From the NCBI GenBank assembly GCA_964448135.1, contig CAYUVH010000034.1:96178-160177 (forward strand): a DNA stretch of 64,000 nt, read 5' to 3'. How positions within the stretch are numbered: position 1 is the first letter of the stretch; the number at the start of each line of letters is the position of its first letter. This document shows, in pieces, positions 41,274 to 50,275 of this stretch. The position numbers and the translations under genes are program-made. A model generated the notes under the pieces. The model had not been told where the DNA came from. It did not search any database and saw only the letters and a list, made by a program, of their open reading frames with translations. The DNA is from CAYUVH01 sp964448135 (GTDB taxonomy: Bacteria; Verrucomicrobiota; Verrucomicrobiia; Limisphaerales; UBA8199).

Positions 41274-41867
41274 CTACCAAGGGAGGAGCAGAATTCCATT
41301 GGACTCGGCAAACTTCGTGAGCAGGTCCGATTTTCTCAGATAGGCCGGGGCCAAAATGTGAAGACCATACTTTAGGCCCTCCTTCTCGGTGTGGATGACC
41401 GTAAAGTACTCTTTCTCCTGCGATGACCATAGTTGGTTCTGTGCGAGGATTTCCGGAATAAGCGCACAGCCGCGCGAGATCAGAATCCAAATCGCCGCCA
41501 CGTCGGGTTGCAATGCAGGCGTGCGCGAAGCTATTTCGGTGGCGCGCCTGATGAGGGCTGCTTGGAAAAGCCACATTAGGCGGCGGCGCCCGATCTCGTC
41601 GCTCGCGCTTTTGATTCCATTGCTGATAAATCGGATGACGCCGTCGACATCGGCCGGCACTCCTCGGCCAGGGTTTTCCTCCGCCAACTCTGTCGTAGCC
41701 ATCATGATGGGCTCCAGATTCTGGCAGGCGACGGCGAGCATCGTCCAACCAGCAGGCGAACCTTGCTCGACCATTCCTCTGACCGCGGCAATGAAAGGCG
41801 CGTCGGCGAGTTTTACGACTTCCGCAATGTTCGCCTCCTCCTCCCCTGACTTGTTTGGCCCAGACAT
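41274..41867 (-). CDS. Unknown 197-residue helical protein
   Basis: No family recognised. It looks largely helical, with a central GIKSASDEIGRRRLMWLFQ and a more hydrophobic C-terminus (LAPAYLRKSDLL). The next gene upstream ends 2 bases before its start, so the two may form an operon. Confidence 0.5.
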   Translation of the reverse strand: MSGPNKSGEEEANIAEVVKLADAPFIAAVRGMVEQGSPAGWTMLAVACQNLEPIMMATTELAEENPGRGVPADVDGVIRFISNGIKSASDEIGRRRLMWLFQAALIRRATEIASRTPALQPDVAAIWILISRGCALIPEILAQNQLWSSQEKEYFTVIHTEKEGLKYGLHILAPAYLRKSDLLTKFAESNGILLLPW

Positions 41868-41868
41868 A

Positions 41869-42294
41869 TCAGTGGGTGCGCTTTAACGCTTTGACGAGCT
41901 CATCAATGTCTGACACCGCAGAAGAGATGTTTTGGGTAGTTTTCACATGCCCAAGGAATCCATAGCTGGCGAAGTATGTGCCGTGTAGGGCCTTATTACC
42001 TCCCAGGGTTGCTGTAGAAAAGAAAATGTAGTCGTGGTAATCGCAGGACTGGTTTAACGCGTAGACGACAGCCGAGTCTGGCTCATATTGTTTGAGCACG
42101 GCAATCGCGTCAATCGCACGAAGGTGCTGCTCTTGGGACGGATTGAAGGTGGCGGCGAAGATGACAAGCGAGACCGCAGCAATCAGAACAGTAGAGCAGC
42201 CCAAGCACCGGCTGCGCGCTGCCGGGCTCGCAGAGGGTGATTGCTCCTTTCGCTCGGAGGGGGGAGTCTGATTTTCTTGATTTTGGGAAGTCAT
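41869..42294 (-). CDS. Single-helix membrane protein of unknown function
   Basis: 141 residues. A polar Pro/Ser/Gln-rich N-terminus of about 30 residues leads to one transmembrane helix (CSTVLIAAVSLVIFAATF), followed by an outer domain with CDYHDYIFFSTATLGG. It looks like small DUF4359-type proteins, but I am not certain. It neighbours another membrane protein and a helical protein on the same strand, so these could work together. Confidence 0.55.
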   Translation of the reverse strand: MTSQNQENQTPPSERKEQSPSASPAARSRCLGCSTVLIAAVSLVIFAATFNPSQEQHLRAIDAIAVLKQYEPDSAVVYALNQSCDYHDYIFFSTATLGGNKALHGTYFASYGFLGHVKTTQNISSAVSDIDELVKALKRTH

Positions 42295-42310
42295 AAGGGA
42301 AGGGGTCGTG

Positions 42311-42664
42311 TTACCGGGAGCGTAGCGGAATGTTGAGAAGGGCTGTCACCAAGAAGCTGATGACGCCGCACGCGCCGAAGGCCATGACGAGGCGCACGCC
42401 GATAGCGTCCCCCAGCCAGATCAGGAGGAAGCTTAGCGCAGCGAGAACTAGGTATGCGAAGAAATTGAACTTTCGCCGCTGGTGTATTTTCGTACTGACG
42501 TAGTCACGTGACATTTGCTCAACCTTCTTCAGGATCTGGTCACGATGGGCCGGGCTTTTCTCAATTGCTTTAGACGCTTCTTGCTGGAGCAAGGCAAGGT
42601 AGTCGGAGATTTCCCTCTGGTCAGCGTCGCTAAAGAGTGGCTCTCTGCTTATGCGCCCGGACAT
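42311..42664 (-). CDS. Two-helix membrane protein of unknown function
   Basis: 117 residues. A cytoplasmic helical segment of about 65 residues (IEKSPAHRDQILKKVEQMS) leads to two transmembrane helices (about 68-85 and 90-110). It starts 16 bases before the start-side end of the next gene, consistent with an operon. No family recognised. Confidence 0.5.
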   Translation of the reverse strand: MSGRISREPLFSDADQREISDYLALLQQEASKAIEKSPAHRDQILKKVEQMSRDYVSTKIHQRRKFNFFAYLVLAALSFLLIWLGDAIGVRLVMAFGACGVISFLVTALLNIPLRSR

Positions 42665-42818
42665 CCTTGGTATAGTAGCGGCGGGGTTCTGCCAGCCAAC
42701 TCAAAATCGCAGCCCCTGGGGATGGAGGAGTGGACGCTGGGGTGTGGAAGTTCGCGCCGTGCTCGATGTATCGGGCAATGCTCTGGGTCAACGAGTGGCT
42801 GCCGAAATGAGTGGCCAG

Positions 42819-43124
42819 CTAAACGGAAGTTGCGTCCGCAACCGCTTCGGGTTCGAAAAACACCGGCTCCACCGCGATGCCTTTCATTTTGCCCCTGGGA
42901 CCCTCGACGACCACATCCTTCGGTTTCGGCCTCATCCTGAGTATCCGCTTCCGCTCCTCCAACTCGCACCAGGCCCGCGCAATTTGAGCCCGCACTGAAG
43001 CTGAGGTCTCCGGATTGTTGGCGTCAGCAAACAGTAACCGCTGCAAATCAACGACCTGTGACAACGCGCCTCGTCTTCCGGGCTTCACCCTCGGCAACTG
43101 GGCAATGTTATTCGGCGATGCCAT
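42819..43124 (-). CDS. Unknown 101-residue protein
   Basis: A basic, helical protein (RAQIARAWCELEERKRILRM) with no recognised family. It is the first gene of the minus-strand run that ends at 40364. The stretch between this gene and the next downstream one (42665-42818) shows nothing else. Confidence 0.45.
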   Translation of the reverse strand: MASPNNIAQLPRVKPGRRGALSQVVDLQRLLFADANNPETSASVRAQIARAWCELEERKRILRMRPKPKDVVVEGPRGKMKGIAVEPVFFEPEAVADATSV

Positions 43125-43466
43125 TAGTGGTAGCGTAACCCAAAAACGGCGTGCTGCAAGACTAGGTGAAGCGTATGGTCCTCGCCTTCCGGACAGGCAC
43201 CCCGCCTCATCTCTCGGAAATCCATTCCGCCAATTTGCCTGGTATTCTGGGGAAGGGGTGTCACTTCATTCCACTTCATCGTCATGGGGCTGGCGGGTGG
43301 GTGGTGTGGTGACGGTCCCGGCCAAAAGGAGACTCCTGATTCGTTCTCAGCATCACGTTCCGCTTGGGTGAATCCTTTCGTCGGCAAAACGGCTGGCGGC
43401 TCCCGGCGAGAGTGATCCAACCGAGAGCCAACCTGCTCGAACAGGGCCAGCCAGAAAGCAAAGGAA
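43125..43466. other. Non-coding stretch before radC
   Basis: This divergent region separates a minus-strand small gene from the plus-strand RadC-type gene. I see no gene, hairpin or repeat in it. Confidence 0.4.
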
Positions 43467-44006
43467 ATGAACGATCTGTTCCAAACTGTCATCCTGGACC
43501 CGACGAAAAGCCGGCGCGAACCTGCCTTACAATTCAACCCCAAGGAATTCAAAATACATTCGCTCCGCGAGTGCCCAACGCCGGCAGAAATGCAACTCTG
43601 CGACACGCCGGACAAGGCGGCGGCATACTGGCGGGAACATGTCGCCTCCCACCCCTACTTCAATCGGGACGTGGAATGCTTTGTTGTCCTGCTGCTGAAC
43701 AGCCGGCGCAAGGTGCTCGGCCATTGCCTGATTTCCACAGGCACGCTCGACACAATCCTGGTGCATCCCCGCGAGGTATTCCGGCCAGCCGTTATCGGAG
43801 CGGCGGCGGCGGTCATTCTCATGCACAATCATCCCTCGGGTGATCCGACGCCAAGCGAAGCCGACATCAAAGTCACCCGAGACCTGGTTCGAGGCGGGCA
43901 GCTGCTCAAGATCGAGGTACTGGATCACGTCGTCATGGGCAAACCTGACGGCGAAAGCCAGAAGGGATATTCGTCACTGCGCGAGCTGGGCTACTTCTAC
44001 TCCTGA
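43467..44006 (+). CDS. radC: RadC-family JAMM/MPN+ protein
   Basis: 179 residues with a full JAMM motif: Glu70, then His120, His122 and Asp133 in LMHNHPSGDPTPSEAD. Those residues bind zinc in MPN+ enzymes. Short RadC proteins such as this one lack the N-terminal helix-hairpin-helix of full-length RadC, and are common in integrative elements and next to anti-restriction genes. The exact role of RadC is unclear. It is the last gene before the right att site. Confidence 0.88.
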   Translation: MNDLFQTVILDPTKSRREPALQFNPKEFKIHSLRECPTPAEMQLCDTPDKAAAYWREHVASHPYFNRDVECFVVLLLNSRRKVLGHCLISTGTLDTILVHPREVFRPAVIGAAAAVILMHNHPSGDPTPSEADIKVTRDLVRGGQLLKIEVLDHVVMGKPDGESQKGYSSLRELGYFYS

Positions 44007-44033
44007 GATTCTGAGTCTGGCAGGTGTTTCACA

Positions 44034-44121
44034 CCGACACACATCTGACACAGAAAACGGCCAAAACCTCTCCGACACACATCTGACACACCACACATTT
44101 CTGACACAGTTCGACACACAA
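44034..44121. promoter_or_regulatory. Putative integrase arm-type sites, right end
   Basis: The 19-bp sequence CCGACACACATCTGACACA occurs at 44034-44052 and again at 44072-44090, 38 bases apart. A weaker copy with CTGACACA lies at 44101-44108. GACACAGAAAACGGC at 44047-44061 is identical to 17974-17988 near the left end. The set lies about 150-230 bases inside the attR core. Confidence 0.65.
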
Positions 44122-44267
44122 ATTCTCACCCCTTCTCGCCCAGCGTTGCGACGCGATTGTGATAAAAGACCTTATTTTACTGGTTGCTTCTGATGCAGCT
44201 TCGAGTTAGCAATAGCGGGCTTGAGCGGTGAATCGCAAACATGAGCAACGATCACAATGACCCACTC

Positions 44268-44300
44268 GCAGGTTCAAGTCCTGCTATGCGCACCATTTTT
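44268..44300. other. attR core with tRNA-Leu 3' fragment
   Basis: The 33 bases are identical to 17900-17932. They reproduce only the T-arm and 3' end of the tRNA, so this copy is a remnant and not a working tRNA gene. Confidence 0.92.
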
Positions 44301-44335
44301 TCTTAGGAAAAATGGTGAAGTTCCCGGCCCCCGCA

Positions 44336-45373
44336 CTAATTCGACCGCGCTCGAAAAAACGCCCCCTCCCCCACGACCAAGTTCGTCTGCACGATCAATC
44401 CATTTGCCGGCGCGATGTTCGTTGCCACATTTGTCCACGTCAGCAAATCCTTTGAGCGTTCCAGCACATAGCTCACCCCGGTGACGCCGTAAAACGAGAG
44501 TCCCACTTTGCCCGCGCCGCGATTCGTTGCGCTCAACACGGGTTGAGAAACGGCAATATACGATCGCACGTAATCCACATTCATCTTCGTGGTGCTGTTC
44601 GTGCGATTGCCATAACCGCCCACCGGAATGTTTCCCGCCCAGTTGGCATCGCGCACTTCCGAACTCAGGATGAAATACTCGCTCCGCTGCGAGACCGTCG
44701 CCTGCGGCGGAATCGGATCCTGCGCCGCCGAATTCGTCACCGTCCACACCAGGGAGCCATCGTAATAAAACTTTTGAAAATTCGTCGCCCACTCCAGTGC
44801 AAACAAATGCCAGCCCGTCGACAGCCCCGACCCGGTCAATCCACTGCTCACCGTTTTGTGCTCCGTGTCGTAGCCATCCCAATGCAAAGCCGCCTGTGCG
44901 CGATTACTGTTTTGCACGTTGTTCGCGTTGACCGCCCGATGTTCCACGATGTCGATTTCCGTCCCATAGCCATGCGGATCGCCCAGCATCGTCATCGTCG
45001 GCGAAGTCATCCAGAAGGCCGACCAGCCTCCGGGCGAATCATTGAAGTTGATCCGCGCCTCGAAGTAACCGTAGCGCGGCATGTAAAGGTTCTCCGTGCC
45101 GATCATGCCGGTGAAATTTGTCCCGCCCTCCGTGTAAGTGGTGATCGTCAATGCGCCGTTGGATACCGAAACCGCGTTTGAGGTGTTGATGGCATCGTTG
45201 CGCGGTCCCGGCGCGCGCTGCGCCCAACGGTTGGTGTCCAGCGAATTTCCATCGAACTCGTCGCTCCAGACCAGAGCGTAACCCGCCGGTGGCGCGGCGT
45301 GGGATTGAACGGGGAACAAAAACAAGGCGCCAATGAGCAGGAGCAACCGGCAAAGCATTTTCTCACAACACAT
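44336..45373 (-). CDS. Secreted glycoside hydrolase family 16 enzyme
   Basis: The ATG at 45373 (MCCEKMLCRLLLLIGAL) gives a signal peptide; ATGs at 45394 and 45358 are also possible, and the frame is open to 45457. About 345 residues. The GH16 active site is EIDIVEHR, with the two catalytic glutamates flanking an aspartate. Conserved GH16 surroundings are WSDEFDG, GYFEARINF and STGWHLFALEW. GH16 enzymes cut beta-1,3 or beta-1,4 glucans and galactans such as laminarin, agar and carrageenan. The C-terminal 60 residues carry the STNL-like/FYRVR-like module seen in two other exported proteins here (YVLERSKDLLTW). It is probably exported and used to break down polysaccharides. Confidence 0.9.
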   Translation of the reverse strand: MCCEKMLCRLLLLIGALFLFPVQSHAAPPAGYALVWSDEFDGNSLDTNRWAQRAPGPRNDAINTSNAVSVSNGALTITTYTEGGTNFTGMIGTENLYMPRYGYFEARINFNDSPGGWSAFWMTSPTMTMLGDPHGYGTEIDIVEHRAVNANNVQNSNRAQAALHWDGYDTEHKTVSSGLTGSGLSTGWHLFALEWATNFQKFYYDGSLVWTVTNSAAQDPIPPQATVSQRSEYFILSSEVRDANWAGNIPVGGYGNRTNSTTKMNVDYVRSYIAVSQPVLSATNRGAGKVGLSFYGVTGVSYVLERSKDLLTWTNVATNIAPANGLIVQTNLVVGEGAFFRARSN

Positions 45374-45457
45374 TGTCAGGTGGGAATATATCATCTCCGT
45401 CAGGATAAGCGCGAGCGGAGACGCGGCAAAACCCGAAGCCGCAACGAAATTGGACAA

Positions 45458-46138
45458 TCAATCCCTGGCAATTTTCTTTCCCACCACTTCAAGCACGGCT
45501 TCCGGCCCGACCAGAAAGATGCGATCGCCTGGTCTTTTTAGAGTCGGGTGGCTTCCGGTAAATTGTCCGTAGGCGGGCAGCACGGCCAGCTTCCTGGCAA
45601 AATAGAAGCACGGCAGCCGGACGGAGGAGCCGATCGTGTCGTTCAGTCGATAGGAGGGATGCCAGTGCCCGGCCAGGACAAACGCTTCCTCGATCACCTC
45701 GGGTTCGTGAGTAATGTGGAAAGGCGGCAGCGACTGCACGCCTTTCACGCATTGGATGTCCCACTCGGGCGGCGGAACACCCGCGTGCCGGTCATGATTG
45801 CCCAGCACCAGCAGGATCTCCAGCGCGACATGGCGTCGCCGCCACTCAGCCAGCGTGGACATCGTGGCGTCGCTTCGCCCGGCGCGCGCGTGGAAAAAGT
45901 CTCCGAGGATGACCAACCGTTTCGCCGAAAAACGCTCCAACACCGCCGTCAAACGGTTCAGGTCTTCATCATGTGCCAGTTCGGGAACGGGCACCCCCGC
46001 CTGCCTGAAGGTCGCGGCCTTGCCAAAATGCGGATCGGCAATGAACAACGTCTCGCCGCGCGCCCACCAAATCGCGCGCTCGGACAGCAAAGCCAGCCTC
46101 TCCCCTGCCCACTCGATGGAAAGCGGCGCCGGGTGCAT
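45458..46138 (-). CDS. pdeM: Ligase-associated metallophosphoesterase (PdeM)
   Basis: Start ATG at 46138 shares one base with the stop of the helicase gene (TGATG), so translation is probably coupled. 226 residues. A binuclear metallophosphoesterase: FIADPHFGKAATFR, LGDFFHAR, LVLGNHDRHAG and LAGHWHPSY cover the metal-binding residues. In other bacteria this protein is found in one operon with an Lhr-type helicase, an ATP-dependent DNA ligase and an Artemis-like exonuclease, as here. The cluster is a DNA repair set; the phosphoesterase trims DNA ends or intermediates. Confidence 0.9.
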   Translation of the reverse strand: MHPAPLSIEWAGERLALLSERAIWWARGETLFIADPHFGKAATFRQAGVPVPELAHDEDLNRLTAVLERFSAKRLVILGDFFHARAGRSDATMSTLAEWRRRHVALEILLVLGNHDRHAGVPPPEWDIQCVKGVQSLPPFHITHEPEVIEEAFVLAGHWHPSYRLNDTIGSSVRLPCFYFARKLAVLPAYGQFTGSHPTLKRPGDRIFLVGPEAVLEVVGKKIARD

Positions 46139-48603
46139 CACTGGTCGGCGGCGGCCGCTTCGAGCTGCTCCGCCATCCGCTGGACTCGGTCCCGCCATTG
46201 CTCGCTGCTCACCTCGGCCTGCACCCACATGCTCCAGAGGGGAAAAGCCAGCGGCGTAAGCCGTTCGGTGTGTAACTGCGTAAATTTCATTCCGCGAATA
46301 TTTTCCAAAGTCGCCCGCAGCCGCTGCACTTCCAACTGCCGGTCCATGACTTCCCGGCGCGCCTGCTCCAGCAGCCGGTTCTCCGGATCATACTTCGCGA
46401 ACACCTCATAAAACAATCCGCTCGACGCCTGGAGCTGCCGGTTGGATTTTCCCGCGCCCGGATAGCCCTGAAACACCAAGCCAGCAATGCGCGCGATTTC
46501 CCGAAACTGTCGCTTCGCCAGTTCGGTCGAGTTCAAGCATTCCAGCAGATCCTCCGTCAGCCTTTCCGGCGATAGAGCCGCGCGCCAGTCTTTTTCCTCC
46601 AAGACCAGCTCGGTCGGCGTGTTGAGGGCAAAACCGTAATCATTCATCGTTAACGTGAAGGAACGCGGCGCGAGTTTGCCGAGGCGAAACGCAGCCAGTG
46701 CCGCCAGGCCTTCGTGCGCGAGCCTGCCCGCAAATGGATAGATGAAATAATGGAATCCAAACCGCGTCCGGGTCCACTCCATGAGCAGTTCATTCGGATC
46801 GGGAATCGCCGACCACGCGGCTTGAATTCTCAAGACGGGTTCCACGGCCTGCATTTCCGCGCCTTCGAACTGTCCGCGTTTGGCCTCTGCCAACAGCAGG
46901 CGCACGAAATGCGCGAGTTGTGTCGAAAGCGGCATCTTGCCGCCCATCCATTGGGGAATGCGCCGCGCGGTTTTTTTCGAGCGCCGGACGATCGCCGTCA
47001 TGTCGCGCACGCGAATCAATTCCAGTTGCAGTCCGGCGAAGGAAAATCCGTCCCCGGGGCGCAGTCGCGCGATAAAGTTTTCCTCGATGGCTCCCAGAAA
47101 TCCGCCGCGCTTCAGTTTCACCGCCATCGAAGCGTCGCTGGTGATGGTACCCACGGACATGCGATGAAATTTCGCGATCAGCGGCTTCTCGACGGTGAAG
47201 AAATCGCCCTCCTGCCGGACCTTTTGAAATTCCGGATACGCCCGCAGCGAATTCCCGCCGCGCGTGATGAAATCCAGGACCCACTTCCAATCATCGGGAT
47301 GCAAATCCCGATAACTGTAAGCACTGCGCACTTCGGCCAGCGCTTCGGCCTCGCGAAAACCGCCGCCCAGCGCCAACGTCACCAGGTGTTGCGCCAGCAC
47401 ATCGAGCGGATGCGGCAGCGGAACGCGCGATTCCATCTCCCCGCGGCTGATGGCCGCGCGCACCGCGGCGAACTCCACCAACTCCAGCGCGTGCGCGGGC
47501 ACGCAAAAAATCCGGCTCACCGCGCCCGGTTGATGTCCGCTCCGCCCGGCGCGTTGCAACATGCGCGCCACGCCTTTGGGGGCGCCGATCTGAATGACCT
47601 GCTCCACGGGAGAAAAATCCACGCCCAAATCCAGACTCGAAGTGCAGACTACGCACTTGATCGTCCCCGCGCGCAAACGCTCCTCGACCACTTCCCGCAC
47701 TTCACGGTCCACGGACCCGTGATGCAACGCCAGTTGATCTCCCCAATTGGGCCGCGCCGCTTGCAACGCTTGAAACCAGATTTCCGTCTGCGAACGCGTG
47801 TTCGTGAATAGGAGCGTGGTTTTTCGCTTCTCGACCTGACGCACCACAGCCGGCAACAGATTCAGCCCCGCATGCCCTGACCACGGAAAACGTTCCATGG
47901 TGCGGGGGAGCAACGTTTTCAACTCAAACCTCTTTTGCACCTGCGCAGAAATGAACCGGCCCGGCCTGGTTTTCTCCGTTGCTCCCTGCAAAGTCTGCAT
48001 CGCCTGCCCCAGATTGCCCAACGTCGCGGACAATCCCCACACCCGCAGGTCTGGCTGCCAGCGCCGCAGTCGAGCGAGACAAAGCTCGGCCTGGATGCCG
48101 CGTTTTGAACCCAGCAACTCATGCCACTCATCCATGATGACACAGCGTAACGTCGCAAACTTCTCCGCAGTGTCCGAGTGGGTGAGCAAGAGCGAAAGAC
48201 TTTCCGGCGTGGTGACCAGCGCGGTCGGAAATCGCTCCCGTTGTTTTTGTCGGACGGACGAAGACGTATCGCCTGTGCGCAACCCGATCGTCCACGGCAG
48301 CTCGAGATCCGTCACGGGCGCTTGCAGGGATTTGACCGTGTCATTGGCGAGCGCACGCAACGGCGTGATCCACAACACGCGCAAGGGTTCGGGTTTGGCC
48401 GGCCAGTCATCCTGATCCGGGTGCTCAGCGAGCCACTCCAACACCGGCCCGCCCCACACGGCGTAAGTTTTCCCGAGCCCGGTGGGCGCGTGGACCAACC
48501 CGTTCTCGCCGTTCAGATACGCGCGCCACGTTTCCTCCTGAAAGGGAAACGGTCTCCAACGGTGCCGCTTGAACCATTGCAGCCAGTACTTATTCACGCC
48601 CAT
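46138..48603 (-). CDS. Ligase-associated DEXH-box helicase (Lhr-Core type)
   Basis: 821 residues. Walker A APTGLGKT (about 39-46), a DEWHELL box (motif II), LSATLGN (motif III) and RAGRSGHQPG (motif VI) mark an Lhr-like superfamily 2 helicase. The region after the two RecA domains is a long Lhr-specific C-terminal part, giving the size of Lhr-Core proteins without the extra domain of full-length Lhr. It unwinds DNA 3' to 5' in characterised homologues. Its start overlaps the ligase gene by 14 bases and its stop shares a base with the phosphoesterase start. Confidence 0.92.
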   Translation of the reverse strand: MGVNKYWLQWFKRHRWRPFPFQEETWRAYLNGENGLVHAPTGLGKTYAVWGGPVLEWLAEHPDQDDWPAKPEPLRVLWITPLRALANDTVKSLQAPVTDLELPWTIGLRTGDTSSSVRQKQRERFPTALVTTPESLSLLLTHSDTAEKFATLRCVIMDEWHELLGSKRGIQAELCLARLRRWQPDLRVWGLSATLGNLGQAMQTLQGATEKTRPGRFISAQVQKRFELKTLLPRTMERFPWSGHAGLNLLPAVVRQVEKRKTTLLFTNTRSQTEIWFQALQAARPNWGDQLALHHGSVDREVREVVEERLRAGTIKCVVCTSSLDLGVDFSPVEQVIQIGAPKGVARMLQRAGRSGHQPGAVSRIFCVPAHALELVEFAAVRAAISRGEMESRVPLPHPLDVLAQHLVTLALGGGFREAEALAEVRSAYSYRDLHPDDWKWVLDFITRGGNSLRAYPEFQKVRQEGDFFTVEKPLIAKFHRMSVGTITSDASMAVKLKRGGFLGAIEENFIARLRPGDGFSFAGLQLELIRVRDMTAIVRRSKKTARRIPQWMGGKMPLSTQLAHFVRLLLAEAKRGQFEGAEMQAVEPVLRIQAAWSAIPDPNELLMEWTRTRFGFHYFIYPFAGRLAHEGLAALAAFRLGKLAPRSFTLTMNDYGFALNTPTELVLEEKDWRAALSPERLTEDLLECLNSTELAKRQFREIARIAGLVFQGYPGAGKSNRQLQASSGLFYEVFAKYDPENRLLEQARREVMDRQLEVQRLRATLENIRGMKFTQLHTERLTPLAFPLWSMWVQAEVSSEQWRDRVQRMAEQLEAAAADQ

Positions 48604-50275
48604 GCGCCTCTTTCAATAACGCCCGCAGGTTCTCCAACGTATCGGCATCCTGCGGTTTCTTGTCGTGACGCCAGCGATTCATCCGCGGAAAACGCACCGC
48701 GAGGCCGGCCTTGTGGCGCGACGATTCCTGAATCCCCTCGAAGGCCAGTTCAAACACCAGCTCCGGCTTCACCGCGCGGATGGGGCCAAACTTGTCCTCT
48801 GTGTTGGCGCGCACAAATTTGTCCACCTCGGCAATCTCTTCTTCCGTCAAACCCGAATACGCCTTGGCCACCGGAACCAACTTTCCGTCGTGCCAAACGC
48901 CGAAGGTGTAATCCGTGTAAAGACTCGCGCGCCGGCCGTGGCCAAGCTGCGCGTTAATCAGCACCGCATCCATCACCAGCGGCTCGATCTTCGATTTCCA
49001 CCAATCACCGCGCGGCCGTCCCACGCCATAGGGCGACGTCAGCCGTTTCAGCATGATCCCCTCGACATTGCGCGCGCGCGATTCACCGCGAATGCGCGCC
49101 AGCTCTTCCCAAGAGCCCACTTGAATCAACGGTGACAATCGTAACGGCAATCGCGGCGCCGAAGCCGCTGAAAGCTCAAACAAATCAGGTGTCTCCCACA
49201 CTCCTGACGAACCCTTGGCCTTCGCCGCGGGCTTGGACATCGCTTCCTGAACTATTGTCTCCAACTGCCGGTGCCGCTCCCGCAACGGCCGCTGCCGCCA
49301 GTCTTCCCCCTGCCACTCGAGCAGATCGAACGCCAGAAACACCACTGGAAACTGCGCCTGCATTTTGGCGCTGACCGCCTTCCTTCCCAGCCGCCGCTGC
49401 AATTGTCCGAATGGCTGCGGACGCTCGTTGGCCCAGGCAAGGATCTCACCATCGAGCACCGTGCCGTCGGGCAGGGCTTTCGCCGCCTCGACAATTTCCG
49501 GAAAAGTGTCGTTCACCATCTCATCCCCGCGCGACCAGACCAGGACTTGATTTTTGCGATGGATAAGCTGGCCACGAATGCCATCCCATTTCCATTCGAT
49601 TTGCCATTCCTGCACGTCGCCCAATTCCGCGACGGGATCGCTCAAAGGCGAGGCGAGAAAAAATGGATATGGTCGCGCGACCTCGTGCCCGGACGAGGCG
49701 TTGCCATCCACGATCCGACCAAAATCTTCGAGATTGGGCTGCCATTGCCCCATCAACCGGTGCGCCATGATGGAGGCCTCAACTCCCGCCACCGCTGCCA
49801 GCGCCCGCGCTACCAAAGTCTGCGCCACGCCGACGCGAAAACTCCCCGTGATCAATTTGTTCCAGACGAACCGTTCGGCGCCGTTCAGTTCCCGCCACGT
49901 CTGCAACAACAACTCCCGACCGTTCTGACCGCCGTTTCGCAACGGCAGCAGTCTCTCCGCGACCAATTGGTGCAGCGGCGGCGACGTTTGGGCTTTCGTC
50001 CGGGGAAGAAGCAAAGCCAGAGTTTCCCCCAAATCGCCCACTGCCGAATAACATTCATCCAATAACCACGGCGCCAGCTTCGACTCCTCGGCCGCGATGG
50101 CGCGCAAACTTGTCGAACTGATCGCGCGCGGCAATTTGCGCGCACATAAAAAGTAAAGCGCCCACGCGGCATCCGCCGGTGGCGCCTCGCGGAAATAAGA
50201 CTTCAGGGCCGCGACTTTCTCGTTCGTCCGCGTTGTGCGATCCAGTTCGCTGTAAAGTTGTGCGAAGCGTTTCAT
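48590..50275 (-). CDS. ATP-dependent DNA ligase (repair type)
   Basis: 561 residues. The adenylation site is EWKWDGIRGQ with Lys229 as the likely nucleophile. Before it lies an N-terminal DNA-binding domain of about 200 residues, and after the nucleotidyltransferase comes an OB-fold with FGPIRAVKPELVFELAFEG. This arrangement is like LigB/LigC-type ATP ligases rather than the NAD-dependent replication ligase. It seals nicks as part of the four-gene repair operon. Its start overlaps the stop of the exonuclease gene by 4 bases. Confidence 0.93.
   Translation of the reverse strand: MKRFAQLYSELDRTTRTNEKVAALKSYFREAPPADAAWALYFLCARKLPRAISSTSLRAIAAEESKLAPWLLDECYSAVGDLGETLALLLPRTKAQTSPPLHQLVAERLLPLRNGGQNGRELLLQTWRELNGAERFVWNKLITGSFRVGVAQTLVARALAAVAGVEASIMAHRLMGQWQPNLEDFGRIVDGNASSGHEVARPYPFFLASPLSDPVAELGDVQEWQIEWKWDGIRGQLIHRKNQVLVWSRGDEMVNDTFPEIVEAAKALPDGTVLDGEILAWANERPQPFGQLQRRLGRKAVSAKMQAQFPVVFLAFDLLEWQGEDWRQRPLRERHRQLETIVQEAMSKPAAKAKGSSGVWETPDLFELSAASAPRLPLRLSPLIQVGSWEELARIRGESRARNVEGIMLKRLTSPYGVGRPRGDWWKSKIEPLVMDAVLINAQLGHGRRASLYTDYTFGVWHDGKLVPVAKAYSGLTEEEIAEVDKFVRANTEDKFGPIRAVKPELVFELAFEGIQESSRHKAGLAVRFPRMNRWRHDKKPQDADTLENLRALLKEAHGRE

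Larger units (their letters stand above)
44007..44335. other. Island right end without a gene
   Basis: Holds the putative arm-type repeats (44034-44121), the attR core (44268-44300) and the hairpin ACCATTTTT/AAAAATGGT (44292-44316) just after it. No gene is supported. Confidence 0.7.

Noticed and set aside
44034..44108. The repeated CATCTGACACA units as a CRISPR or plasmid iteron set
   Set aside because: Only two or three copies exist at the right end, they recur at the opposite island end, and they lie next to an att site, so arm-type integrase sites explain them better.
44268..44294. A second tRNA-Leu gene
   Set aside because: Only the 3' T-arm and acceptor end are present. It is the remnant left by integration.
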